DNA from: Bryobacter aggregatus MPL3
GTDB lineage: Bacteria; Acidobacteriota; Terriglobia; Bryobacterales; Bryobacteraceae
Length of the DNA stretch: 64,000 nt
Direction: 5' to 3'
Assembly: GCF_000702445.1 (NCBI RefSeq)
Contig: NZ_JNIF01000004.1
Location: forward strand, 124,001-188,000
The translations under genes and the position numbers were made by a program. How positions within the stretch are numbered: position 1 is the first letter of the stretch; each line of letters begins with the position of its first letter. Under the pieces are notes generated by a model that saw nothing but the letters and a program-made list of their open reading frames with translations, made no database searches and had not been told where the DNA came from. Of the stretch, positions 24,831 to 32,912 are shown one piece after another.

Positions 24831-27463
24831 TGCGTTTGTTCACCATCCTCGAGCGCCGTCTGAGCAGTCTGTTTTCGCGACAGAAGGTCGAGCAAGAACT
24901 CGACGAAGAACTGGCCTATCACCTGGACCGGCAGATCGAAGAGAACCTGCGCCAAGGCCTGCCGGCAGAGGAAGCCCGCTTTGCCGCGCTCCGTTCCATC
25001 GGTGGCCTGGAGCAGCGCAAAGAGGAATGCCGGGATGCGCGCGGATGGAATCTTCTCGATGAGCTGGGGCAGGACCTGCGCTTCTCTCTGCGCCAGCTTC
25101 GCAAGAATCCCGGCTTCACAGTGGTTGCAATTCTGATGCTTGGTCTTGGCATCTGCGCCAGTGTCGCGATCTTTGCTTTTGTTGACGCTGCACTGATCCG
25201 GCCTCTCCCCTATCGTGATCCGGCGCGCCTGGTCGGGGTCTTTGAATCGATCCCGATGTTTGAGTATTCGAATCTCTCCTACCAGGACTTTCTCGATTGG
25301 CAGAAGCGCAATACGGTCTTTGCATCCTTCGCCGCCTATCAGCCCGGCGGCGTGATCCTCAGCACCCCAACCGGCGTACAGATGGCCCGCGGCCTGCGCG
25401 TCACAGATGCTTTTTTCCGCACTCTCGGCGTGGCGCCTTTACTGGGCCGCGATTTCATTGCTGGTGAGGATCGGCGCACCGCCATCCTCAGCTACAGTAC
25501 CTGGCAGAAGCGCTTTGGCGGCCGCCAGGAGGTACTTGGTTCGACGCTCACGCTCGATGGGGAGCCGACTCTGATCATCGGAGTGCTCCCCAAAGATTTC
25601 CAGTTTGCCGCCACATCTCCCAGCGAATTCTGGCTGCCTGTACAGCCGGAGGGATCCTGTCTCAAACGCCGGGGCTGTCACAATCTCTATGGTGTCGCCC
25701 GCCTCAAGGACGGCATCAGCATCGAGACGGCGCTGTCGAATGTCCAGGCAATTGCAAGCCAGCTCCAGCAAGAATATCCGCAATCTAATCGCGATCAGGG
25801 TGCATCCCTGCAGCCTCTGTCCACTCATATTGTCGGCACCATCCGTCCGACTCTGTTGCTGCTACTGACTGGCGCTGGGCTGCTTTTACTGATCGCCTGC
25901 ATCAATGTGGCGAGCCTGCTTCTGGTCCGTTCTGAAAGCCGCCGCCGCGAGATGGCTGTCCGCAGCGCTTTTGGCGCCAGCTCCGCGCGGCTGGCCCGGC
26001 AGTTCCTCACCGAAGGCATCGTCCTCGTCTCTGCCGGAACAGCTGTCGGCCTTGCGGCTTCCTACGGCGCCATGCAGCTTTTGGCCGGGCTGATCCCTGA
26101 GGACCACATGGCGAGAATGTCCTATCTCCAAGGCCTCAGCATCAACGGTAACGTCCTTGCTTTTACTGGTGTTGTTGCTTGTCTGGCGGTGTTCCTCTTC
26201 GCCATCACTCCAGCGCTCCACTTGCTCTGGAGCCGTGTGCGCAATGGGCTAAGCGAAGGCAGCCGCGGCTCCTCAGGGCTAGCCTGGCGCCGTCTCGGCT
26301 CCAGGCTCGTGGTGATCGAACTGGCTACCGCCGTTGTATTGCTGATAGGCGCTGGGCTGCTCGGCAAGAGCTTCTATTTGTTGCTGCAAGTCGATGTCGG
26401 AATGCAGCCCGACCACTTGGCCACCGTTCAGCTTGCCACTCCGGTTGCCAAGTACTCCACCGTCGCAAAGACAACAGCGCTCAGTCGCGAACTCAGTGCT
26501 CAGCTCAGCGCGCTGCCCGGCGTCAGTTCTGTGGGCTTTTCCACGCTCTTACCGGTGGGCAGCGGTGGCAACACCAGTTGGTTCCGCATCATCGGCCGGC
26601 CTTTCCACGGCGAGCGCAACGAGATGCCGAATCGCGAAGTGAGCCCCGACTATTTCAAGACCATCGGCGCCCGTCTGGCGAAGGGGCGATTCTTCCTCGA
26701 CTCCGATGATGCAACGAAGCCAAAGGTGGTGATCGTCAACCGGTCCATGGCGCGTCTTTACTTTCCGAACGAAGACCCCATCGGCAAGCAGATCTCCTAC
26801 CACTCCGACCCGGTTGTGCCCATGGAAATCGTCGGTCTGGTCGAAGACATCCGGGAAGGTCCCCTGGACAAGGCAATCCATCCCACGGTCTATATTCCCA
26901 TCCACCAGAGCCAGGAAAACTACTTTGCCGCGGTGGTCCGCACCGGACAATCAGAGAAAGCGATCCTGACTACGCTGACTGCCGCGATTCGCGCCTTTGA
27001 CCCAGAGATTGCCACCATTGGCGCAGCGACCATGACCGACCTGATCAACGACTCGCAACCCGCCTATCTCCACCGGGCCTCCGCCTGGCTGGTTGGTGTC
27101 TTTGCGGCGATGGCCTTGCTGCTGGGCGTTGTCGGACTCTACGGAGTGATTGCCTATTCGGTCAGCCAACGGACGCGCGAGATTGGCGTGCGCATGGCGC
27201 TTGGTGCTCCTCGGGCTACGGTGTATCGGATGATTTTCAACGAGGCTGGCAGCCTCGCAGTCTTTGGACTCCTTCTGGGTCTGCTGGCGGCTGCGGCATT
27301 GTCGCGTCTGCTGAGCGGCTTCCTATTTGGTGTTTCAAGCTGGGATCTCTCTACCTTTGCCGGAGTCACGCTGGTTTTGGCTGCGGCTGCAACGCTTGCC
27401 AGTTTTCTCCCCGCTCACCGGGCTGCATCTGTGAATCCGGTGGAAGCCATGCGGTCGGAATAG
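24830..27463 (+). CDS. ADOP-family (MacB/FtsX-like) permease
   Basis: 877 residues. An N-terminal soluble helix region (residues 5-80, LEQELDEELAYHLDRQIEEN-like, ending with a GLEQRKEECRDARG segment) is typical of Acidobacterial Duplicated Orphan Permeases. Two MacB-PCD periplasmic domains alternate with two FtsX blocks: TM near 95, then three TM around 340-460, a second TM near 500, and three TM in the last 110 residues. The motif REIGVRMALGAPR is present near the end. These proteins lack a dedicated ATPase; their role is unresolved. Start ATG 24830 overlaps the padR stop. Confidence 0.92.
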   Translation: MRLFTILERRLSSLFSRQKVEQELDEELAYHLDRQIEENLRQGLPAEEARFAALRSIGGLEQRKEECRDARGWNLLDELGQDLRFSLRQLRKNPGFTVVAILMLGLGICASVAIFAFVDAALIRPLPYRDPARLVGVFESIPMFEYSNLSYQDFLDWQKRNTVFASFAAYQPGGVILSTPTGVQMARGLRVTDAFFRTLGVAPLLGRDFIAGEDRRTAILSYSTWQKRFGGRQEVLGSTLTLDGEPTLIIGVLPKDFQFAATSPSEFWLPVQPEGSCLKRRGCHNLYGVARLKDGISIETALSNVQAIASQLQQEYPQSNRDQGASLQPLSTHIVGTIRPTLLLLLTGAGLLLLIACINVASLLLVRSESRRREMAVRSAFGASSARLARQFLTEGIVLVSAGTAVGLAASYGAMQLLAGLIPEDHMARMSYLQGLSINGNVLAFTGVVACLAVFLFAITPALHLLWSRVRNGLSEGSRGSSGLAWRRLGSRLVVIELATAVVLLIGAGLLGKSFYLLLQVDVGMQPDHLATVQLATPVAKYSTVAKTTALSRELSAQLSALPGVSSVGFSTLLPVGSGGNTSWFRIIGRPFHGERNEMPNREVSPDYFKTIGARLAKGRFFLDSDDATKPKVVIVNRSMARLYFPNEDPIGKQISYHSDPVVPMEIVGLVEDIREGPLDKAIHPTVYIPIHQSQENYFAAVVRTGQSEKAILTTLTAAIRAFDPEIATIGAATMTDLINDSQPAYLHRASAWLVGVFAAMALLLGVVGLYGVIAYSVSQRTREIGVRMALGAPRATVYRMIFNEAGSLAVFGLLLGLLAAAALSRLLSGFLFGVSSWDLSTFAGVTLVLAAAATLASFLPAHRAASVNPVEAMRSE

Positions 27464-27713
27464 GTCGAGGCAGGCTCACCATGAAGTGACGCCCGTAGGA
27501 TGGACTTTACGGTGGAAAGTTCCCTGGATCGCCAGATTGCTGCCGGCAATGTTCTGGCTCGAAGAGTCTCGACGGGTACAAAATCGTTGACGGCATCGGG
27601 ACTGTTGGCGATGTGGCTGGCGTAGGGCAACCAAAAGGCAGTGGTCCAAGTTTGCAGCGAGCGTGATTATCCCATGGGGATCATCGATAGGAGAGGACGA
27701 CGGCAACAGTTTC
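27464..27713. other. 250-bp gap between ADOP permease and comM
   Basis: I see no convincing gene, RNA or terminator here. A 41-codon plus-strand frame at 27500-27625 has no ribosome site and no recognisable product, and the region may be degraded coding sequence. Confidence 0.5.
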
Positions 27714-29240
27714 TCAGGCGGCCCAATACTCCCGATCGAGACTCCGGTACTGCACGGCTTCGGCAATATGTTTTGCCTGCACTTGGGCTTCACCGGCTAA
27801 GTCCGCTACGGTGCGCGCCACCTTCAGGAGCCGGTCGTGCGAACGGGCTGAGAGGCTCAGTTTTTTGACGGCCATCTCGAGCGTCCTCTCGCCGCTTGCG
27901 TCCAGTTCACAGACCTGCCGCAGTACGGAGGAAGGGATGCGAGAATTCCAGAACCCACGTGTGTTCTGGATCGAGCGGGCACTGGCCACGCGTTCCCGCA
28001 TTACTGCGCTACTCACTCCATCGCCTGTGCTCCGCAGATCTTTGTAAGGCACGGCAGGCACTTCGATGTGGATGTCGATCCGATCGAGAAGCGGGCCTGA
28101 GATCTTGCCGATATAGCGCTGGATCTGCATTCCGGTACACCGGCATTCCTTCGATCGATCGCCGCGAAAACCACAGGGACATGGATTCATTGCGCCCAGA
28201 AGCATCAACTTCGCCGGAAAAGTCAGCGTCATGTTCGTCCGTGCGAGTGTGACTTTGCCCTCTTCGAGCGGCTGCCTCAGAATTTCCAGAACGTTGCGCG
28301 CGAACTCTGGAAGTTCATCGAGAAACAACACGCCGTTGTGAGCCAGACTTACCTCGCCGGGCCGCGGCGTTCCGCTGCCGCCTCCGATCAATCCTGCATC
28401 GCTCACCGTATGGTGAGGGGAGCGGAAGGGTCTGGAGGTGAGCAAGCCTGCTCCTTTCGGCAAGACTCCCGCGACACTATGTACTTGCGTCGTCTCCAGC
28501 GCTTCGACAAAATCGAGCGGCGGTAGAATGCCGGGCAGGCGTTGCGCCAGCATCGTCTTTCCGGATCCAGGCGGCCCAATCATCAAGAGGTTGTGTGCCC
28601 CGGCGGCAGCCACTTCGAGCGCTCTCTTGGCGATGGTCTGCCCCCGGACGTCCGCAAAGTCCAGGCCTTGGGCGGCCTCTTCTGCAATCTGACTCAGTGT
28701 GCGCGGGAGAACGGGCGTCATCCGGTCTGGCTGTGTGAACAGGCTGACTGCTTCGCCGAGATGCCGCACTCCATAGATATTCACGCCCTCAACGACGGCG
28801 GCCTCTGCCGCATTGTCCATCGGAACGACAACGTTCGGAATGCCCATCTTCTTGGCACAAACCGCCATTGACAGCGCTCCGCGTACGGGGCGAATGACAC
28901 CATCTAAACTGAGTTCGCCCACCATCAGATATTTTTCATTCCGGTGGAAAACACCCATCGCGCCCAGAATTCCCATCGCCATTGGAAGATCGAAGCCCGC
29001 ACCTTCTTTGCGCACATTGGCTGGCGCCAGATTGATTGTTACGGAGCGTGTGGGATAGCCGAAGCCAGAATTCAATAGGGCGCTTTTGATTCGCTCGCGG
29101 CTCTCTCGAATCGCTGTATCTGGCATTCCGACCGTGATAAAGTCGCGGGAACTTCCTGCCTGCGCCATATCGACTTCGACATCGATGAGGTGGGCATCGA
29201 TTCCATAAACTGCGGCACTCCGCGTGCGGTACAAGGCCAT
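27714..29240 (-). CDS. comM: ComM/YifB-family Mg-chelatase-like AAA+ ATPase
   Basis: 508 residues from ATG 29240 (MALYRTRSAAVYG), the normal family length. A further ATG at 29309 is possible but adds a non-conserved leader. An N-terminal Lon-like (ChlI) domain is followed by AAA+ with Walker A IGPPGSGKTM near 215, Walker B GVLFLDELPEF, a cysteine-rich NPCPCGFRGD...CRCT loop, and a C-terminal Mg-chelatase domain. ComM helicases promote branch migration during natural transformation; whether this strain is competent is unknown. Confidence 0.94.
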   Translation of the reverse strand: MALYRTRSAAVYGIDAHLIDVEVDMAQAGSSRDFITVGMPDTAIRESRERIKSALLNSGFGYPTRSVTINLAPANVRKEGAGFDLPMAMGILGAMGVFHRNEKYLMVGELSLDGVIRPVRGALSMAVCAKKMGIPNVVVPMDNAAEAAVVEGVNIYGVRHLGEAVSLFTQPDRMTPVLPRTLSQIAEEAAQGLDFADVRGQTIAKRALEVAAAGAHNLLMIGPPGSGKTMLAQRLPGILPPLDFVEALETTQVHSVAGVLPKGAGLLTSRPFRSPHHTVSDAGLIGGGSGTPRPGEVSLAHNGVLFLDELPEFARNVLEILRQPLEEGKVTLARTNMTLTFPAKLMLLGAMNPCPCGFRGDRSKECRCTGMQIQRYIGKISGPLLDRIDIHIEVPAVPYKDLRSTGDGVSSAVMRERVASARSIQNTRGFWNSRIPSSVLRQVCELDASGERTLEMAVKKLSLSARSHDRLLKVARTVADLAGEAQVQAKHIAEAVQYRSLDREYWAA

Positions 29241-29348
29241 CTCTTGGGAGAGTCGCCGGTGTCCTTCAAAATTCTCAGGGAGAATCATTGGTTTGGCAGA
29301 AGAAATCATAAAATCTGAGGTGGGAACCCGTTTTGCGATGCAGAGAAT

Positions 29349-29368
29349 CCAAGATCTCTTGGTATACT
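29349..29368 (+). promoter_or_regulatory. Candidate tRNA-Val promoter -10 with overlapping inverted repeat
   Basis: TATACT at 29363-29368 is a good -10 about 17 bp before the tRNA. Immediately upstream is CCAAGA-TC-TCTTGG (29349-29362), a perfect inverted repeat with 2-nt spacer. No consensus -35 is seen. The repeat could be an operator or coincidence. Confidence 0.35.
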
Positions 29369-29385
29369 GAAAATTCCGTCCACGA

Positions 29386-29462
29386 GGGCGCGTAGCTCAG
29401 CTGGTTAGAGCGCCTGCTTCACACGCAGGAGGTCCGGGGTTCGAGTCCCTGCGCGCCCACCA
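29386..29462 (+). tRNA. tRNA-Val (anticodon CAC)
   Basis: 77 nt including an encoded CCA. Acceptor arms GGGCGCG and CGCGCCC pair perfectly. The anticodon stem CCTGC/GCAGG encloses the loop TTCACAC with anticodon CAC, reading GTG valine codons. The T-loop GGTTCGAGTCC is standard. It is a possible integration site for the following island, but I could not find a repeated 3' end. Confidence 0.96.
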
Positions 29463-29532
29463 TCCTTCCCCTTAAAATCAATCAAATTACAGACGGTCCA
29501 GTACTCGGCCCCGGATGCTCCAGTGCGCGCTT

Positions 29533-29548
29533 TGGCCCTACTCGTGCA
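29533..29548 (+). promoter_or_regulatory. Sigma-54-type -24/-12 element upstream of BON gene 1
   Basis: TGGCCCTACTCGTGCA: the -24 GG and -12 GC are separated by exactly 10 nt, with TGGC and TGCA matching the consensus cores. Predicted start of transcription near 29559, 15 nt before ATG 29574. Confidence 0.55.
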
Positions 29549-29573
29549 AGTAAACATGACGAGGATGGGAACG

Positions 29574-30221
29574 ATGATGAGAGCGGAACAACTGAAACGG
29601 GATGTGGAGCAGGAGCTCAGTTGGGACCCGAGTGTGCACTCTGAGCACATTGGGGTCTCTGTGAACAATGGCGTTGTCGCACTCGAGGGGCACGCCGAGA
29701 GTTTTTACGAGAAATGGGCCGCGGAGCGGGCGGCACTCCGCGTCGCTTCTGTCAAGGCTGTGGCGAGTGAAATCAAAGTCGAACTGCCTTTTGCTGCTTC
29801 CCGTACGGATGAGGACATCGCGCAATCTGCCATGGAGTGTCTGAAGGAGAGTTCCCTGATTCCCAAAACGGTCAGGATTCTTGTTGCAGACGGTTGGGTC
29901 ACCCTCCACGGAACGGTTCAGGCGCAGTACCAGAGAAGAGAAGCGGAGGTTCTTGTTCGTCCCTTGATGGGAGTCAAAGGGGTAACAAACGAGATTTCGA
30001 TTGAACCCAAAGCGATCAGTGCGGATGTAAAGCTGAAGATCGAGAAGGCACTGAAACGCAGTGCTGCGGTGGACGCCAGCCATATTTCTGTCGAAGTCAT
30101 TGGCCGCATTGTGACGCTCCGGGGGACGGTGCGCTCGTGGAAGGAACGCGAAGCTGCAGAGACCGCAGCGTTCTTTGCCCCCGGTGTCGTTCAAGTTGAG
30201 AATCTCATTGCCATTGCATAG
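29574..30221 (+). CDS. Triple-BON-domain protein 1
   Basis: 215 residues, three consecutive BON domains at about 5-75, 80-145 and 150-215 (DVEQELSWDP, ALEGHAESFYEKWAAERA, VTLHGTVQAQYQRREAEVL, VTLRGTVRSWKEREAAETA). No signal peptide or lipobox is visible, so it is predicted cytoplasmic or to use an unusual route. Start chosen by alignment with the paralogue at 38901-39548, which begins MNTSEQLK against MMRAEQLK here; GAGG lies 9 nt upstream. It stands first in the stress-type island and behind a sigma-54-like element. BON domains usually bind lipid or other proteins in envelope-stress functions. Confidence 0.88.
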   Translation: MMRAEQLKRDVEQELSWDPSVHSEHIGVSVNNGVVALEGHAESFYEKWAAERAALRVASVKAVASEIKVELPFAASRTDEDIAQSAMECLKESSLIPKTVRILVADGWVTLHGTVQAQYQRREAEVLVRPLMGVKGVTNEISIEPKAISADVKLKIEKALKRSAAVDASHISVEVIGRIVTLRGTVRSWKEREAAETAAFFAPGVVQVENLIAIA

Positions 30222-30257
30222 ACATGAACTGGGTGTCAGTTTCCTTTAGGACCCCGT

Positions 30258-31310
30258 ATGCATGAGTCCGCTCGCGAGACAACGACAGCGCAGCCGGATG
30301 GACGGTCTGCCGGAATGATGAAAGCAGTCTTTCTCGCCGCGCCTGCTCCCCTCTGTACAAATCCCTTAGTGGTCCGGGAGGTCCCTTTGCCGACCCCTGG
30401 GCCTGGTCAGATTCTGCTCCGGGTTCGTGCTTGCGGTGTCTGCCGGACGGATCTTCATATTGTCGAGGGCGACCTACCTTCCTTGCGGACGCCGTTAATT
30501 CTTGGGCACCAGATTGTCGGCGATGTCGTTCAAGGTACTACGCCAGAGCTTCCGGCGGGAATCCGTGTGGGAATCTCGTGGGTAGGTGGCGTCGACGGGA
30601 CTTGCGGGCACTGTCTCCGTGGATTTGAAAATCTCTGTGATACTCCCACCTTCACCGGCTATACGGTGGATGGTGGCTATGCAGAGTATGCCGTGGCGCG
30701 TGCGGACTTTGCATTTCCCTTGCCAGACAGTCTTGACGATAGGCACGCGGCGCCCCTGCTTTGTGCCGGTATCATTGGCTACCGGAGTCTGCGTGTCGCA
30801 GATGTGCAGCCAGGTGACAAGGTCGGTCTATTTGGTTTTGGCTCCTCTGCTTCCTTGGCGATTGCCGTGTTGCACGAATGGAATTGTAAGGTCTACGTTG
30901 TTACAAGAGGCGAATCACACCGGAAACGGGCAGCTTCCTTGGGGGCCGCTTGGGTGGGCGAGGAAGGGGAGGAGGTTCCTGTTACGCTGGACCGCGCCAT
31001 TACCTTTGCTCCCAGTGGAGATGTCGTTGTTGCTGCTCTTGCCAGTCTTCGGAAAGGAGGAGTGGTTGCAATCAACGCGATCCATCTCGACCGCATGCCA
31101 CAGTTCGACTATGATCGGTTACTTTGGGGAGAACGTCAGATCCGGAGTGTTGCGAATATGACCCGTGTGGATGGAAGAGAGTTTCTTGCTTTGGCCGCTC
31201 AGATCAACCTGCGACCGCAAGTGCGCTGTTTCAAACTCGAAGAGGCGAATGAAGCGCTTGGGGCGGTGAAGCAGGAATCCTTAGGCGGATCTGCGGTGAT
31301 CCTTCCTTGA
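30258..31310 (+). CDS. Zinc-dependent alcohol dehydrogenase 1 (divergent metal sites)
   Basis: 350 residues, medium-chain dehydrogenase/reductase family. Catalytic zinc ligands are C62 (GVCRTD), H84 and C169 (LLCAG). The residue after H84 is Gln, not the usual Glu (GHQ instead of GHE). The structural-zinc lobe reads TCGHC...ENLC with only three cysteines (116, 119, 127), one short of the normal four. Rossmann motif GFGSSA is near 193. ATG 30258 has AGGA upstream; ATG 30315 is an alternative that matches typical N-termini (MKAVFL). Probably cytosolic; substrate unknown. It follows BON gene 1 by 36 bp and may share its transcript. Confidence 0.88.
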   Translation: MHESARETTTAQPDGRSAGMMKAVFLAAPAPLCTNPLVVREVPLPTPGPGQILLRVRACGVCRTDLHIVEGDLPSLRTPLILGHQIVGDVVQGTTPELPAGIRVGISWVGGVDGTCGHCLRGFENLCDTPTFTGYTVDGGYAEYAVARADFAFPLPDSLDDRHAAPLLCAGIIGYRSLRVADVQPGDKVGLFGFGSSASLAIAVLHEWNCKVYVVTRGESHRKRAASLGAAWVGEEGEEVPVTLDRAITFAPSGDVVVAALASLRKGGVVAINAIHLDRMPQFDYDRLLWGERQIRSVANMTRVDGREFLALAAQINLRPQVRCFKLEEANEALGAVKQESLGGSAVILP

Positions 31311-31376
31311 AGGCTTCGCACCGGCTGGCGCAAGGCCGGGTGTTTCTCACTTCCTTTGGGAAAGGAGCGGCGCCTC

Positions 31377-32066
31377 ATGTGTTTCTCCGCCACTGCTAAT
31401 TTTGCCGGCAGCGCCGTTCTGGCCACCATCGGAATCGCTACCCTGGCTGAGGTGAAAGACCGGCGGCAATTGCTTTTTGCGGCCTTGCCTCTCTTGTTTG
31501 CCACACATCAATTCATGGAAGGTTTTGTCTGGCTTGGCCTGCATCATACTTTGTCCGCTGCCGTGACAAACGGAGCCGGGGCCGCCTATCTTCTGTTTGC
31601 GCAGGGCCTCTTGCCTTTCCTGTTGCCACTCAGCGTTCTTCTGATTGAGCCGACAGAAGTTCGGAGGCGCCGCATGCTGGGATTCGTGTTGTTAGGCGGT
31701 GGCTTGGCACTGTATCTGCTGTGGGGCTTGATTGCCTATCCGATGGAAGTCTCTGCGTTTCATCACAGCATCGTTTACTTCAATCCGATCACGAACACCA
31801 ATACCGTCGCGGTTCTTTATGTGATTGCCACCTGTGGAGCTTTGTTCTTTTCGGGATTTGACGGTCTTGTTGTGCTCGGAATCGCAAACCTGATTGGGCT
31901 TCTTGTTGTCATGGTCATTGCCCGTTACGCCTTCACTTCGATCTGGTGCGCTTATGCAGCGGTCGTGAGCGTCTTGATTTATTTTCATTTCCGCCGCAGG
32001 CGCTTGATCCCGGAAGAGCGCCTGCGATTCCGGCACAACAACATCTCGCCTTCAGGCGCGCAGTAA
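31377..32066 (+). CDS. DUF6629-like polytopic membrane protein
   Basis: 229 residues starting MCFSATA, a beginning I recognise from DUF6629 membrane proteins. About seven hydrophobic segments (VLATIGIATLA, LLFAALPLLFATHQFMEG, LPFLLPLSVLLI, LLGGGLALYLLWGLIAYP, AVLYVIATCGALFF, ANLIGLLVVMVIARY, YAAVVSVLIYF). The start ATG 31377 is supported by AGGAG about 10 nt upstream. Function unknown. It lies 66 bp after alcohol dehydrogenase 1 and overlaps the convergent small-protein gene by 15 bp. Confidence 0.8.
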   Translation: MCFSATANFAGSAVLATIGIATLAEVKDRRQLLFAALPLLFATHQFMEGFVWLGLHHTLSAAVTNGAGAAYLLFAQGLLPFLLPLSVLLIEPTEVRRRRMLGFVLLGGGLALYLLWGLIAYPMEVSAFHHSIVYFNPITNTNTVAVLYVIATCGALFFSGFDGLVVLGIANLIGLLVVMVIARYAFTSIWCAYAAVVSVLIYFHFRRRRLIPEERLRFRHNNISPSGAQ

Positions 32067-32396
32067 CCTGCTATTGCCCGCCCGTAACTGTTCGGACGCG
32101 GCGTACCAGTCCTCGAGAGCGGTACCGTTCGGGCAACCTCTCGATTGCCAGCGTTCATAAGCGAGGGTGGCGATCTCCTGATGCCCAAACGGGATGATGC
32201 CGTGTGCAGCCGCCAGGATCTGGCTCTGGCGATGTGCTTTCTGGGTATGCTCTAGAGCATTTCGTGTCTGTTCCTGACCGGTGATATGGTCCTGTTTGCC
32301 GTGCTGTTCTGCAACGCGATGGGCGTGAGCGGCCGCGTCATGCAATTCGGCCGCGCGGCGATGGCCATTGGGGGGATTTTTTTGATGGATCGACAT
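32052..32396 (-). CDS. His/Ala-repeat small protein with C-terminal DUF2934-like domain
   Basis: 114 residues. The first half carries spaced histidines and alanines (HRRAAELHDAAAHAHRVAEQH) and a long helix (RNALEHTQKAHRQSQ). The second half has the short motif EIATLAYERWQSRGCPNG followed by ALEDWYAASEQL, which looks like DUF2934, a small domain common in Acidobacteria and Proteobacteria. The first half is paralogous to the 65-residue product encoded directly upstream (3-bp gap). Function unknown; metal binding by the histidines is conceivable but not shown. Confidence 0.75.
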   Translation of the reverse strand: MSIHQKNPPNGHRRAAELHDAAAHAHRVAEQHGKQDHITGQEQTRNALEHTQKAHRQSQILAAAHGIIPFGHQEIATLAYERWQSRGCPNGTALEDWYAASEQLRAGNSRLLRA

Positions 32397-32399
32397 AAC

Positions 32400-32597
32400 T
32401 TAAAGACTCACAATCTGCCCTGACCTGCTGTGGGCTTCTTCGGCAAATTTAAAGGCTTGCTTGGAATATTCCAGAGCCCGGGTGGCGTGCCAGCGGCCTC
32501 CATCGCCATCGCCCTTTTCTTCATGCTCTGCCGCGGTGCGATGGGCGCGTGCGGCTAATGCATGCTGTTCGGCTGCTCTTTGGTGGGATTCGTGCAT
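32400..32597 (-). CDS. Short His/Ala-repeat protein
   Basis: 65 residues. ATG 32597 is set by a perfect AAGGAGG 7 nt upstream; the frame continues open much further upstream but lacks a ribosome site and crosses the regulatory region. The sequence is a run of H-x-x-A-A-type repeats (HQRAAEQHALAARAHRTAA), an acidic EHEEKGDGDGG turn, and a helix ALEYSKQAFKFAEEAHSRS. It is very similar in plan to the first half of the downstream 114-residue product. Predicted cytosolic, helical. Behind a sigma-54-like element at 32663-32648. Confidence 0.78.
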   Translation of the reverse strand: MHESHQRAAEQHALAARAHRTAAEHEEKGDGDGGRWHATRALEYSKQAFKFAEEAHSRSGQIVSL

Positions 32598-32614
32598 GGT
32601 GTGTCCTCCTTGAG

Positions 32615-32634
32615 AAGGGAACATTTGTTCCCTT
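32615..32634 (-). promoter_or_regulatory. 20-bp palindrome in leader of the short His/Ala protein mRNA
   Basis: AAGGGAACATTTGTTCCCTT has nine perfect base pairs around a TT spacer. It sits just upstream of the AAGGAGG ribosome site and about 4 nt after the predicted transcription start, so it may be a 5' stabilising hairpin or an operator. The GAAC-N4-GTTC core also resembles a Gram-positive LexA box. Confidence 0.6.
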
Positions 32635-32647
32635 TCTGCAGAACAAC

Positions 32648-32663
32648 TGCACATCATGGACCA
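32648..32663 (-). promoter_or_regulatory. Sigma-54-type element for the His/Ala small-protein operon
   Basis: Read on the minus strand: TGGTCCATGATGTGCA, with GG-N10-GC spacing exact and TGCA at -12. Predicted start near 32637, 40 nt before ATG 32597. Confidence 0.5.
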
Positions 32664-32705
32664 CTTGGAATCCTCGAAAGTTTGAGAGCCTGGCAGAACC
32701 GGTGA

Positions 32706-32721
32706 TGACCACATTCGGTCA
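32706..32721. promoter_or_regulatory. Conserved 16-bp palindrome, copy 1
   Basis: TGACCACATTCGGTCA. The arms TGACC/GGTCA match those at 39958-39973 with the same 6-nt spacer (14 of 16 positions identical). Candidate enhancer-binding-protein site. Confidence 0.5.
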
Positions 32722-32723
32722 CC

Positions 32724-32739
32724 CGACCAGCTAAGGTCA
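32724..32739. promoter_or_regulatory. Conserved 16-bp palindrome, copy 2
   Basis: CGACCAGCTAAGGTCA, 18 bp downstream of copy 1 (start to start). Same GACC-N6-GGTCA plan, with the left outer base C instead of T. Confidence 0.45.
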
Positions 32740-32837
32740 TTTTGCGGAAACCGTTGCTGCGCAACCGCATCGAGGTCCTTCTCCAGAGAATCGGAGTCGC
32801 GAAGAATGTCCCTCCCGGTGACGCGCCGGAATGAGGA

Positions 32838-32853
32838 TGGACCCAGGAATGCA
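32838..32853 (+). promoter_or_regulatory. Sigma-54-type element for YflT-like gene 1
   Basis: TGGACCCAGGAATGCA: GG-N10-GC spacing exact and TGCA at -12. Predicted start near 32864. A 14-bp GGACCA-AC-TGGTCC palindrome (32868-32881) follows within the leader. Confidence 0.5.
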
Positions 32854-32912
32854 TTCTCTTCTGGGCGGGACCAACTGGTCCGCACCATCTGAGAAAGAGG
32901 AGAAGAAATCCA

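Larger units (their letters stand above)
32598..32912. other. 315-bp divergent regulatory region between small-protein operon and YflT-like gene 1
   Basis: No gene. It holds two opposed sigma-54-type elements (32648-32663 minus, 32838-32853 plus). Between them lie two 16-bp palindromes, 32706-32721 and 32724-32739. A 20-bp palindrome at the 5' end of the leftward transcript (32615-32634) and a 14-bp one at the 5' end of the rightward transcript (32868-32881) complete the symmetry. The arrangement resembles a shared enhancer-driven divergent promoter. Confidence 0.65.

Noticed and set aside
29386-29462. tRNA-Val as the attachment site of an integrated element
   Set aside because: I found no second copy of the tRNA 3' end and no integrase in the following 34 kb.
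30248-30262. Possible sigma-54-type element before alcohol dehydrogenase 1 (AGG-N9-GC)
   Set aside because: The spacing is 9 nt, not 10, which is incompatible with sigma-54 recognition, and the first base is not T.
31321-31350. Hairpin after alcohol dehydrogenase 1 as a terminator
   Set aside because: The stem has a bulge and only a short T-rich tail; it is too weak to call.
32615-32634. Palindrome read as a LexA (SOS) box, GAAC-N4-GTTC
   Set aside because: The match is to the Gram-positive consensus, the position is inside the predicted leader, and no SOS gene is adjacent; a structural or other operator role is as likely.
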